From Ditylenchus dipsaci (lineage: Eukaryota; Nematoda; Chromadorea; Rhabditida; Anguinidae): a stretch of 64,000 nt of DNA. Positions 23,109 to 33,454 of this stretch are shown piece after piece. The stretch covers positions 147,204 through 211,203 of the forward strand of contig SADC01000153.1 of assembly GCA_004194705.1 (NCBI GenBank). The letters run 5' to 3'. Positions within the stretch are counted from its first letter, which is position 1. The number at the start of each line of letters is the position of its first letter. The translations under genes and the position numbers were made by a program. Below the pieces are notes generated by a model that was not told the origin of the DNA, made no database searches, and saw nothing but the letters and a program-made list of their open reading frames with translations.

Positions 23109-24080
23109 GAATTTAGCCAAAAAAATCATTACCTTTTTCCTTCCACTCGCCTTTACAAAGTAATGACTCATTTTTGGAGCCCCGAGACGAGCTCTACGAA
23201 AATCGGAAAATGTTGTATCACGCCATTTATGTGCTTGAATAATGTTTCTCCATCCGCAGCACACTTTTTTCGTCAGTTTTCTTGTCTCGTAGTCAAACAG
23301 CTCAAAGATACGGATCTGCAAAATGAACAATTATAGAGCAATTATTGAAAAAAAAATATTGCCATCCTGGGCCACATAATAACGCTGAAAATTTGAAAGA
23401 AGTGAGACAAAAAATCAAATATAAAATTATCAAGGAAAAAGTTTTTAGTCGCAAAAAGGTATTTTTCTTTGCATATAGTTATTGGTTATTAGAAATAGTG
23501 AAAGAAAAAAATTAACCATGATTTCGAGTGGCAGACTTTGGATGCTCATAGTGGCCTAAATATTGTGAAAAAATATATGATTATTAGTTATTAGTTTTAT
23601 TTCATTTAGTACTTTCGACAATACAACTCCTGCAGCAGATCGTTTGCGAATGTTGTAGGTGCTCGACATGGTGAATAGATGAGAGAGTATCTAGACAAAA
23701 AATGTGAATTATCAGACAACCAATTTGAACTGTTCAAATTCGAGATACAGTCAAGCCTACCAATAACGTACTGCTCGGTCAGTCCCATGCAGTTCGTTAT
23801 TCAGAGGTTTGCTCTTGCTCATATTTGAGTAATGTGACTCTGATGATTGAACATATGGCTCAGGCTCCAAGCCAGAGCAAAATTAAGAGAAACTCCGAGC
23901 GAGAGCCAGAAAAAATGTGAAACCCATCCCAGAAAAAAAAGCGAGAGCTAGAACTAAAGTTTCAAAAAATGAAAGCCAGAGCCAAAGAAGAAAAATATTC
24001 ACCACTGATTGAGTAGGATATATATGCTTATCTGAAGAAAAAGATTAGATCTAATAATTGTATTTCTTCTGGATGTATGT

Positions 24081-24500
24081 GAAAACTCCCGACAAATGTG
24101 TGAAATTTCCCGACTAATTAATTAATTTTCCCGACAAATTTTTAAAACGAACATATCTCAGTGTTTTCTTATCATTTTTTATTTTTTTTAGACCAGCATG
24201 TAGCCTTACTCTTCTAGTTTCTAATGAGCCTTCAACCAAACTGTAATAATTTAAAAAACATTGAGAAAAAATAGTTTACATAAAACAAGGAGTTGTTAAA
24301 TAAAAACCAACTTTTCTCAATTTTTTAAAATTTTAACGATTTGGTTGATGGCTCATTAGAAACTAGAAGAGTAGGGCAGCATGCTGGTCTAAAAAAAATA
24401 AAAAAATGATAAGAAAACACTGAGATATGTTTGTTTTAAAAATTTGTCGGGAAAATTAATTAATTAGTCGGGAAATTTCACACATTTGTCGGGAGTTTTC
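24081..24500. mobile_element. Long fold-back repeat, GAAAACTCCCGACAAATG ends
   Basis: Two arms of about 180 bases are inverted copies with few differences, starting GAAAACTCCCGACAAATGTG. The loop is about 60 bases. I see no coding sequence and no clear target duplication. Confidence 0.8.
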
Positions 24501-25071
24501 AATTTGATCCTTTCTTCTGAGAGAGAAACAGCACCTCAACTTAAATGTGTAACACTTTACTTGACTCCTCCCCTACGGCTGACCCTTTTTTGAGTTAAAA
24601 CCGATCGCAATTCGTGTTTCTCGAGCTTTTTTCTCGGGCTTTTTCATTTTTCGCAGAGCGTAAAAATAGTGAATTTTCGTATCCTTCGAGTGTCTTACCA
24701 AGTTTTTCAACATGGGCTGTGGCAAAGAAATACTCTATATGCATTTTATGATCAAGATTACAGGCAAAAACTGCATTAAACTAAGTAATATGTCAGCGTA
24801 TACTCTTCTGACATATATAATCACTTAAAAGAGAATTTCTGAGAAAATGAAAAAGTCACAAAGGAATATTTACCACGATTTTTTTCAAAATGTTTCTGTG
24901 ATGTCCATTATGTTCTGCTACTCTTCCTTAACAACTTTCAAAGAGACAGTCCATGTGAAATATGCATGTGGACCGAAATATATATTCATTTTAAAAAATG
25001 TACTCAAATTTTGTTCGAGAAAAAATCTGTTAGTTTTTTTTGGACTTTATTCTTGGCTCTGTATTGGTATA

Positions 25072-25703
25072 CAGTCGAGTCTCGATATAGTGCGAGTCGC
25101 GATATAGTGCGACCTTTTGGACTGTCCTCACTGATAATCTGACCCTCGATATAGTGCGATGCATAAAAAGTAGTTTTTTTGTTCGTCGTTGTGTGGAGAA
25201 AACACTGCTGATCATGCCATTCTCAGTCACAGCGACGCCTTGGACGAATTCTTTCACCAGGAGAGAAAGAAAAATGAAAAGCAGAGCTATTTACCGTATA
25301 ACCTCCGTCTATTTTTCAACCCTTGAAAAATAGAAAAAAAAATATTTTGATTTTGAGATTTTTAAGTGCTCAACCAAAGTCTACAAAATAAAATCAACTA
25401 AGATCACGGTGATTAAGAAAACGCAAAAAACAGATCTGCAGAACAATTTTCGTGGGCTGAGAAATAGGTCTTTCAGGGTGCCCGTCCATTGGAGGGTGCT
25501 TGTCTAATAGAAGTTATACGGTAACCGATTTGTTCCATGTAGTCCGATGTTTCTAAAAATTTTTATAAAATTTTATGTGCTTGCTGAATAAAATTTATCT
25601 ACACCTCCGGCTAAAAAAGGAAAAAATAGGGTAGAATAGCTAACCTCGATATAGTGCGACTTGCACCTGGTCCCAGCGATCGCACTATATCGAGACTCGA
25701 CTG
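25072..25703. mobile_element. CAGTCGAGTCTCG-ended mariner-type element
   Basis: Inverted ends CAGTCGAGTCTCGATATAGT with TA on both sides; the word CGATATAGTGCGA repeats four times inside the left end. A TACCGTATAA-type MITE (25292-25523) is nested in it. Its right TA is shared with the next element at 25706, so two insertions abut. Confidence 0.82.
25292..25523. mobile_element. TACCGTATAA-family MITE, nested
   Basis: Begins TACCGTATAACCTCCGTCTA and ends TAATAGAAGTTATACGGTA. The subterminal TTTTTCAACCCTTGAAAAAT block is shared with other family members at 29140-29388 and 34555-34700. Confidence 0.8.
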
Positions 25704-25705
25704 TA

Positions 25706-26301
25706 CAGGGTGGCCCAAAAAAACCTGAAACTTTTCAAAATTAACAATGTTTTGTTTAAGACTTTTGAATTTATATATTTCTTACAATATTCAGCAGTGT
25801 TTGCAGCTTGTTTAAAAGCCAAGATCAAGAACTACGTGCTAGTGCAAAAAAATTTTAAAAATCACAGCAAAATTTCAAAGAAATATGTCAGAATTTGTTG
25901 TTCAAATTCAGACTTTTTGAACAGTTTAAATTAGACAGTTCAGTCATTGAAATTTTGCGTGTCGCATTCATTTATTGTTTTTTTCATCGTTTCTCTATTT
26001 TTTTATATTGAATTTGGTGTACAAGGATGGACGGTTGCAGTCTTAGGTCATAAGGTCAGCTTCGAGACAAGCAACGTATGGGAAGCAACCACTTAGTGAG
26101 TTAGCCCTGTGGAGCGAGCCGCGTTAATCTCATGCTACGAGAGCTAGACCTAAGACTACGGCAGAATGAGAGGACTCAGAACCGTCCTCACAACCGTTAT
26201 TTAAATATCCTTGCTTACGCCAAAAAAGTCTGTATATCAGACAGTGCGCGGAAGCCCTTGACAAAGTTTTTCGGATTTTTCAGTTTTTTTGGGCCACCCT
26301 G
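25706..26301. mobile_element. CAGGGTGGCCCA-ended Tc1/mariner-like element
   Basis: Ends CAGGGTGGCCCAAAAAAACC and complement, TA on both sides. Unlike its neighbours its centre (26025-26200) is GC-rich and strongly self-complementary: GTCTTAGGTC near 26038 pairs with GACCTAAGAC near 26147, and GGACGGTT pairs with AACCGTCC. I do not recognise the central sequence as a known RNA gene. Confidence 0.75.
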
Positions 26302-26303
26302 TA

Positions 26304-26415
26304 TAGCCTCTTCCAGGGCATCGCTAAGCTTTTCAGATTGAATGTTGTTTTCTGACGCATCAATAATCCTCTTCTTTTCTTCAAGCAAAACTGACTTGTG
26401 CTTTCGAGAGCTCAT
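26304..26415 (-). pseudogene. Short charged frame truncated by an element
   Basis: From ATG 26415 the frame reads MSSRKHKSVLLEEKKRIIDA and continues for about 37 codons until it meets the element at 25706-26301. The Lys-rich start with EEKKRII resembles the N-terminal helix-turn-helix of pogo/CENP-B-like proteins, but the rest does not fit well. Treat as a gene fragment of uncertain family. Confidence 0.28.
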
Positions 26416-26419
26416 CTTA

Positions 26420-27690
26420 AAAAAATGGATGAATGCAAAATACAAAAATAGAGACAAGAAAATAGCGAGAAAGAAAAAAAATATCCGCCTGCAAAAATAA
26501 AAAAGATTGTAACATTTATGGCAAAAACAGAATCAGTTTAAAAAAAATGGTTGCAATTCAAATTTCATGTTTTTCTATATTTTTACAAAACAAAAGCAAA
26601 ATTGAATAAGTTAAGAATAGAATGTGAAGTTTAGAATTGAAATTTAGACCATTCGGAGTTAGGCTAGGGGTTACTATTGAAGCATATGTTGCTATCGGAA
26701 AAAATACGGTAATTCTGTTGTAACAAAAAGATGCACTGTTGAAAAGTAGGCAGAAGGATGGCCACCCAACCCAAGTAAAGCTCTTTACCTTCAAAAAATG
26801 CTATAAAAAAGTTTATTTAGGGAAAATTACCTTTTTCAGGGAAAAAGTGCCACCTTTTAGCGGTATTATGGCATCCTTGTGTTCACTATTCGTCAATAAA
26901 AATGCTAATGTCTTTATTAGATACAATATAGAATTTTTTTTTTGGATTTTGTTTTTTCTCACTCACAGTGAGAATCTTAATGAGCTCACTCACTCTCACT
27001 CACCCTATTTTTCCATCCTCACTCTCACTACCTTAAAATATTTTCATGCCCCGGGGAATTTTTTTATATAACCGCCAGAGAGGTAAGGGGGTAGGCGCTC
27101 ATTAGAGGAAGGGAGGATGCTTTTTTTTTGCAACCAAGTGCGGACGAAAACTTTTACAAAAAGACAATGCTGCCAAAAATTTTATTGAACAACAACACAA
27201 TTTCCAGCATTTTATCTCTAGTCCCCCTGTTGTTTTTTTCTTGAAAAACGCATGCTCCCTCTATTATTTTGAATGCGATCATGGTTAAGGTGATCATGTT
27301 AACCGTAATAGCCCGATCCTCATAATCGGAAAATTACATTACTATAATGGATATTGGGGATCAATACATTTTTCAAGAATAAATAACAAGGCTGAGAAGC
27401 TAAATATGTTGCCTCGTTAAGGTCAACAAGGTAATTTAATTTCACAAGGATGCATCTGAACAATCATCAAATTTTAACTTCGACTCTATAATGGTGCATC
27501 CCATAAATTCTAAATGTACACCTAATCATTGAAATATTATCTTAAATTATTAAACTTAAAAGGGAATACGGTATATAAAATATTTTTGCAAACCGTCAAT
27601 CATTTTTTCACTATGTAAACAATGCCATTTGTCAACACAAACAAAAAAGTGATTGCTGAATTTTCGTCTTTAGTCAGAATATTTAAATGT
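26420..27690. other. Non-coding stretch
   Basis: AT-rich sequence with one TACCGTATTTTTTCC-type terminus (complement, near 26716) and a pyrimidine-rich CTCACTCTCACT stretch at 26960-27030. Frames at 26558 and 26739 overlap on opposite strands and lack domains; I do not support a gene here. Confidence 0.45.
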
Positions 27691-27693
27691 TCT

Positions 27694-27920
27694 TACCATA
27701 TCTCCTCTAATTGCCGCCCCGAGGCGGCAATTAGAAGCATGCAATTTTTTCAAACTTCAAGTGGTTCAAAACTCGTGTTTTAATTTACCGTTTGAGCTGT
27801 GTAAAGTGCCGGTTAGATTTTTAGAATCCCTCGCAGGCACTTTTTAGACAGCTCAAACAGTAAATGAAAACAGGATTTTCAGGCCACTTGAAGGGGGTGG
27901 CAATTAGAGGAAATACGGTA
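27694..27920. mobile_element. TACCATATCTCCTC-ended MITE
   Basis: Starts TACCATATCTCCTCTAATTG and ends CAATTAGAGGAAATACGGTA. Inner arms pair as well (TTTACCGTTTGAGCTGT with ACAGCTCAAACAGTAAA), giving a two-stem palindrome of 227 bases. Confidence 0.82.
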
Positions 27921-28475
27921 ATCTTCATGTTTTGATTTGAGAGCCGAAATCTTTAAAGTTTTTGAAATTTCACCTAAAATCTTCATTTTGGTACTCGAAA
28001 ATAAACGGGCAGTGATAACATGTCAACTTTTCACTAAACATAAACAAATTTTACTTGATTTCAAAACTTTGAGTTGCCTTAATTGCTTCAAGAAATTTTC
28101 GACGTTATATACTTTTTTTTTTTCATTCTGGAGCTGTCTTTTGTTCTTACTACTTAGACTAAAGGGTAGGCCAGCGTATGTTAGGACGGACTAATAAATG
28201 CATCACGCACTTTTCCCGGGGTAATCTGGGTCTCGGATAAATATTTGAGTGCTTTTTATGAGGTTTTATAAAAAAAGAGATGAGCACAAAATGGGACAAA
28301 AGGTATATAACGTCAGCGCATTAAATTTTTCAGCTTAAATAATTATAGGTAATGAAAAATGTGAATTGACTATAAAATTTTTTAATATTTTTTATATTTT
28401 ATAAATTTTATAAATTAATTATATGAATGTTTAAATTGGAAGAAGGTGAATGAAATTGAATGTAGCATTTTGCTT

Positions 28476-29890
28476 TCAGAATTGAGCCAGCAGCAAGGCG
28501 AAAGCAGTGCAAGTAGCCAGGGCTAGGTTAAAAATAGTCAGCTGGCCGGCTCCATCATCAGCAGTGGTGCTTTCAAAATCGTCTGGATCAGCAGAAGTAT
28601 CGTTAAGAGCAGATTCAGACGAAGCAGGACCAGATGTTGAATCAGTTGCTTTAGTAACAGCAGGGTCCCTTGAAAGATATTTTTAAAATAAATTGCAGAT
28701 AATGCGTAAACGCATACTTGAAGGTTGCGCATCTTTGAAGTACATCTGGAGGAGAAGGCATTTTTGGGGTGCCAAGCAAGCTACATACGAATCCATCAGC
28801 CTATATAAAAATTAATGACATCAAAAGAAATCATTTTTCAAGTTTTTAAAAAATTACGGGCACAGCACTGGATCATTAGCTAGTTTTGCAGGTTCTTTGC
28901 TATTTTCGTACTTAAATTTTAATTTTCATTTTAATTTTTGTAAAAATTGATGTTAAACATGAAAGAAATCGACATTAGTAGTTGTTTGTTGTTTTGTTTG
29001 TTTTGCTTTGGGCGTTTAAACCAACCTGGGTTGTTGGCGACCGGTTAATGCATAGTTTCGGTTAACCAGGTCCTGCTCAAAAACTTTGACAGAATATCAA
29101 CAAGCTTTTACAACTATTAGATGCGCAAGAAATTTTGAGTACCGTATTTTCTCTATTAATTACCCCGGGGTAATTATTTTTCAACCCCTGAAAAATCCAA
29201 AAAAAATTATTGTGATTTTGAGATTTTTGGGTGCTCAACCAAAATCTGAAAAGTGGAATCAAGTAAGTTCGTGGTGATAAAGAAAAGGCAAAAAACAGAT
29301 TTCCAAAATAATTTTTTTGAGCTGAGATACAGGGTGCCTATGGGGGGTAATTAATAGAGAGGAGATAATTATTAGAGAAAATACGGTACCTCAATTAAAG
29401 ATCATCGAAGACAAAAAAATCGAAAGTCCCCTGAAAAACCGAGTCGTTTTTTAAAGTATTTTTTGGCCGTTTTTTCAAATTAATCGGTCGCCAACAAGTC
29501 AACTCTTTTTATGAAAATTCAATTTTTTTTCAATTTCTTTAATTATTAAAAATCTCCTGAATCTTCTGTGTTTCGAGTTGCAACAGTCCAGATCTATAGA
29601 AAAACACAGTATCCAAACTTCAAGGAGAAAGATGTTTTCAATGCAATGCAATCAAAATTTAGCCATCAAACATAACAATGTCATGTTTTGAATTGAAAAT
29701 CAACATAACATAGCTTTTAGAACTCCCGACCTAATATGACCCAAAAAAATGTATTCTTAGGATACATGCATTTAAAAAGTGAAAAGCACTCGCCTTTTCA
29801 CGCTCAGATTGGCAGGTCGTTGGATCACGGCATTTATCCTCGCCAAGAGGCTCTTCGGATCTACAAATCACAATGTTAACGAAATCCCGT
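28476..29890 (-). CDS. Secreted cysteine protein with GPI-like tail, paralogue A
   Basis: Four exons match paralogue B. Exon 1 (29794-about 29890) reads IVICRSEEPLGEDKCRDPTT and ends at a GC donor (GCGAGT); its signal-peptide part has lost the ATG and gained one base relative to B. Exon 2 (28858-28910, 53 bases) ends NDPVLCP at GTAATT. Exon 3 (28718-28800) gives LMDSYVACLAPQKC, then SPPDVLQRCATFK one frame over. It is 83 bases where B has 84, so one C in the CC run near 28759 seems missing. Exon 4 (28476-28668) is Ser/Thr/Asp-rich and ends in a hydrophobic tail (FNLALATCTAFALLLAQF) typical of GPI attachment. Function unknown; probably extracellular or surface-bound. A TACCGTATTT MITE lies in intron 1. 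Family assignment within the window is firm; activity is doubtful because of exon 1. Confidence 0.62.
29140..29388. mobile_element. TACCGTATTTTCTC-ended MITE
   Basis: Ends TACCGTATTTTCTCTATTAA and TAGAGAAAATACGGTA are inverted. It carries GGGTAATTATTTTTCAACCC near the left end. It lies in the first intron of the gene at 28476-29890. Confidence 0.85.
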
Positions 29891-30017
29891 TAGGATTCCT
29901 GCTTTCAGGAAAACTTGCAGCCTTATCCTTTAGGGTTGGGTACCGATTTTTGAACTCGGACACCCCTGTTCTTTAAAAAAAATTCACTCCAAAAGTCTCA
30001 AAAACTATTCATATGCA

Positions 30018-30200
30018 CTTATAAACCATTTTCAGCAAAAAAAAGCTCAAGTACAAACATATCAAAAGAAGTTTTGCCTTAGTGACCCAAGGTCATTTTT
30101 GGAAATGTCTCAAGAGCTTGGGTGAACAAGGCAAAAATGATGTTTTTCAATTTTTGTACCAAATTTTTTTTTCTCTCGCTGAAAATGGTTTATAAGTGCA
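30018..30200. repeat. Fold-back repeat with GCACTTATAAACC arms
   Basis: The arms GCACTTATAAACCATTTTCAGC and its complement bound 183 bases; inner CCAAGGTCATTTTT and AAGAGCTTGGGTGAACAAGG segments suggest relation to the CTTGGGGGACCAAGGC repeats elsewhere. Adjacent 29935-29965 (GGGTACCGATTTTTGAACTC) matches the ends of the element at 31119-31739. Confidence 0.65.
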
Positions 30201-30438
30201 AATTTCGTTATTCTTTGGTGTTAATGGAAAAAAAAAGCGGAATAAAAATGTGTACTTCAAAAGTGATTCTAAATTCATGAAAAAGCATGCATACCAGAGT
30301 TTTTGTATGCGATAAGCCCCTAGTTAACCAGTTGACAAAACTATGAAAGTTTGAACACAAAAAGGTTGTGAAATGAAAAATCCTTAATTTCATTGTAAAA
30401 ACAGTGCAAATAAGTTGTAAACGTAGTATAACACATAC

Positions 30439-32001
30439 ATGAAAGATGGGCATTTATCGAGTAGGATTTGGGGAAGGCTGCATTCCTTGGGTTTTAAGCA
30501 GTTTTCGTACAAGCGGAGCAGTCTGAAAAACTTAAATATTATTTATGGAATTTTCTAAAGTTTCTAAAAGTTACGGGCACAATTTTGGATCGTTGATTTT
30601 GTCTGCGTCAACTTCTTGCTTTACAAACTTGAAAAACAAATTTACATTCAAAAATTTAGTAGATTGAATAGCTACTTGTTTCAAATTTTATTTAAAGTAA
30701 TCCAAATACCGTATTTACTCTAATAGTGGCCCCAAGGCTACTGTTTTTCAACAACCATTTTTGAGGGGTTACTAATAAAGGGAGGGCTACATTGAAGCAC
30801 CATGGTTTTTGCGCGCACTGGCATGACCAAAATTTGAATTAGTGGGGGACATTTCTCTTTGGTCTCAAAATGTACTCTTTGGAGTCATTTCAAACGACCC
30901 AAAAGAGTACAATTCTAGACGAAAGAGAAGTGTCCCGCGCCAATTCAAATATCGCTCATGCCGTTGCGTCCAAAAACCAAGGTCCTTTAAGAGGGAAGCT
31001 ACAATTAGAGGGGGACTACTATCAGAATATATACGGTGGTTGTTTTTATAATTTTTATTTTTATTCCACGGTTTTTTTTAATTGGCCTGACTAAAAACAG
31101 CCATATATCTTTCGGCCCTATTCAAAAATGGGTACCGATTTTTGAACTTGGTCTCATCCGTTTTTTTTTAAATTTTTTTACGTAAAAGTCTCAAAAACTA
31201 TTTATTATAAAACTTTTGAACCATTTTCACAATAAAAAAAATTTTGGTACAAAAATTTCAAAATTTTTTTAACCCTGGTCCCCCAAGCTGATTTTTTTCA
31301 GATTATTTTCCTCCAAATCTTCCGAAAATTTTTTTTTTGAAGTTTTTGTACCAAAAAAATTAAAATTTTTTATAATTGCTAAAAATGATCCAAAATTGCA
31401 AAGGAAAAGTCTGTTAGACCTAAAAAATTTGACCCTACTATAGAATCCCCCCCCAAAATCCGAACTTTTAAAACTTAAGTAAAAAGTACCCAAATTTATG
31501 TCCCAGACCCCGGTTAATGTGCGCAAACTCTTCATTAGTCACAACTTCCGTACGCTGGCCTACCCCAAGCCTAAGGGCTAAGCCTAAACTTGTTGTTTGC
31601 AAGGGTAGTTACAGCAATTTTATAAGGTCGGATTTTTGGGGGGAAGGGGGGGGGGGGGGTATTCTATAGTAGCGCCAAAAAGTTGATAAAAAAACAACAG
31701 GGGCGAGCAAGTTCAAAAATCAGTATCCATTCTTGAATAAGACCCATTTTCCTTAACATTGTCTTAAATTCTGTCTTCACAATAAAAAGTGAAAAGTAAT
31801 CATTAATATTGTTTTAAAAATGGCCTATCACAATGTTATAATCCAAAATTGAAAACAACTTGCCTCCTCACGCTCAGCTTTGCAAGTATCGTCAGATTTG
31901 CAGTGATCGGGACCAACAGGATCATGATTAGGGGGGTTAGGGTCACCGATCACAATGTGTAATAGTAGCACTAGAGCAACTGGTTTCAGGAGAGTTTGCA
32001 T
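30439..32001 (-). CDS. Secreted cysteine protein, paralogue B
   Basis: Exon 1 (31864-32001) starts ATG and encodes 46 residues: signal peptide LLKPVALVLLLHIVIGD, then PNPPNHDPVGPDHCKSDDTC and AEREE, ending at a GC donor (GCAAGT). Exon 2 (30575-30627, 53 bases, phase 0 to 2) ends INDPKLCP at GTAACT. Exon 3 (30439-30522, 84 bases) reads LLRLYENCLKPKEC, SLPQILLDKCPSF and ends at GTATGT. All three junctions keep frame. The expected Ser/Thr-rich GPI exon is not visible downstream; if the last donor is not used the frame runs on through a hydrophobic stretch to TGA. Two MITEs (30707-31038, 31119-31739) occupy intron 1. Probably a small secreted or surface protein; family unknown to me. Confidence 0.68.
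30707..31038. mobile_element. TACCGTATTTACTC-ended MITE with inner inverted repeat
   Basis: Left end TACCGTATTTACTCTAATAG, right end ...TATCAGAATATATACGGT. Inside, 30829-30985 is an inverted pair (CATGACCAAAATTTGAATT against AATTCAAATATCGCTCATG with GTCCC... words) derived from the GCGCGGGACACTT family seen at 22391-22712. It lies in an intron of the gene at 30439-32001. Confidence 0.75.
31119..31739. mobile_element. Fold-back element, TATTCAAAAATGGGTACC ends
   Basis: Left TATTCAAAAATGGGTACCGA and right TCAGTATCCATTCTTGAATA are inverted copies of about 33 bases; inner arms include paired AATTTTTGGTACAAAAA segments. There is a run of 15 or more G with one interruption at 31641-31658. No coding domain. 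Confidence 0.7.
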
Positions 32002-32527
32002 TTGGTTGGGTTTTTTGGTGTTAGCCGAAAAGTAGAAAAAAAAGAGCATTTAGCACTTCAATCACCCATATTTATAGACATTATTGACTACTCCGCCTTT
32101 TAATAGACTGCCCAATGCCAGCTAGATTATTCACAAAAGTTTAGAACATTCACAACAGGAAACGATTCTTGTTAAAGCACTTCTCCCAAAATTAGACCCT
32201 GTACAACCGGAAATTGGATTAATCATCCAATCTAAAAGCCCTGCTATAGCCTGCTAGATGAATGGCTGTAGCAATTTATGCTAAAAAGCTCACAAATTAA
32301 ACACTCTAATTTCAGGGCTTCTCTGATTACTGGGTTCCATCTTCTTCGAGCACCCATAAATCATACCAGATTCAATATTTTGCATTTTTTGCTTTTCCAA
32401 AGTCCCACAAGCTTTACTGGTTTGATTTTTAAATTTTTTTCGTCCTTCACTTTGTTCATGCCCTTTAACACCAAATAGCCGAGTGTACTGAAGTGTGCGT
32501 CTTCTCCTGAATATCATGCTAAATATA

Positions 32528-32727
32528 ATGGCCGAAAAAATTTCCGATAAAGTGCTTTCGTAATTGAAACTTAGTCACAATTTTGGTTGCAGTTACGATT
32601 CTCCTATCACGCAGAGTGCTCAGATGAAGATGATAACTTCATATTCGTGTTTATCGACCCCGATTTCATAAAGCCCCACGTGTTTGAAAAATTGTCCCGT
32701 GCCCGTGGGAGTATGAATGGCCCTTAA
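32528..32727 (+). CDS. Possible small acidic gene, two exons
   Basis: ATG 32528 begins MAEKISDKVLS, followed by a GTAATT donor (32560) and GTTGCAG acceptor (32592). The next exon in one frame is clearly protein-like: RFSYHAECSDEDDNFIFVFI, DPDFIKPHVFEKLSRARGSM, stop at 32725-32727. The simple splice is one base out of frame with it, so either the first exon is different or one base is missing. I do not recognise a family. Confidence 0.35.
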
Positions 32728-32913
32728 GAAAGCCGCGTGTTTTTTGATTCTGAGAAAAAAGTTTTTCGAACCACACGGTGTATCATGGTTGTTTAGTCAA
32801 AATTTCAAAAATTTAAATTAGTGCTTTTTAAATTTTGAAAGAAATCAGGGCAATGTAGAGAAAGGAAGGGTAAAAACGGGGCCACTTTCATAGAAAAATG
32901 AAAAAATAATAAA

Positions 32914-33454
32914 TACCGTATTTCCTGTAATTAAGGCCCGGGCGTTTATCAGACCTTACCCGCCCACGAGAGAATCAGCCGATCTTTGTACTTTTTGTTG
33001 GTAGCGATAACAGGGCGTTTGCGTGGTAAGAGAACATATGGCTTGAATTTGTATCCATCTGATCGCCCCGTTAGCATAACCGTAACCCTCATTTTATCAT
33101 GACCAGTTGTTCGGACGGATACCTATTTAATCAAGTAAAAATAAAAATTTTTTTTGGCAAGAATTTTATTCTCACCTCCCTTGCTTCACACTCATCTACA
33201 CACTTTCCACCACTAGGATCAAGCCACACTGCCGTTTCAAAGTCAATGGCCGGCCTGCTCCCTGAATTCGCTTGCGATTCTTCCCAGCGGCTGAGCTATT
33301 CCTTAAGAGAGTCATTTAGCATGATTTAGCAGAAAAACTTTCCCTTTTTGGACGGCTTACTTGAGATTGTGCAGATTTCTCTCGTTGTAGATCCACCCAC
33401 GAATTCGTTAATTAAGTTAATTACAAGGGGGCGTTAATTACAGGAAATACGGTA
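32914..33454. mobile_element. TACCGTATTTCCTG-ended element with tRNA-like core
   Basis: Ends TACCGTATTTCCTGTAATTA and TAATTACAGGAAATACGGTA. The minus strand at about 33190-33310 is tRNA-like, with AATAGCTCAGCCGCTGG as A-box region and GGCTTGATCC as B-box, separated by about 70 bases. It shares this design with 46351-46789. Confidence 0.75.

Larger units (their letters stand above)
21447..23549 (-). pseudogene. F-box and leucine-rich-repeat gene
   Basis: Likely SCF substrate adaptor. Exon 1 (23517-23549) starts ATG and reads MSIQSLPLEIM; a GTTAAT donor and GCAG acceptor join it to exon 2 (23133-23315): IRIFELFDYETRKLTKKVCC, completing a textbook F-box, then GWRNIIQAHKW. After a large intron holding two MITEs, a third exon (about 21786-22010) follows TTTTCAG and contains LQHLEILDYTLNRADFL. 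The last exon (about 21447-21725) has LRR pattern: SLEKLVLDGCDF, LKSLELFCDWE, CPQLEILELRGG, stop at 21447. Problems: an in-frame TAA in exon 3 (near 21829) and an unclear acceptor for the last exon. It may be a pseudogene, or exon 3 may contain an extra intron. Confidence 0.72.

Noticed and set aside
28538..28732. Leucine-rich minus frame (LLLLKQLIQHLVLL)
   Set aside because: The alternative frame of the same exon is Ser/Thr/Asp-rich with a GPI-like tail that aligns with the gene at 43894; the Leu-rich reading has no counterpart.
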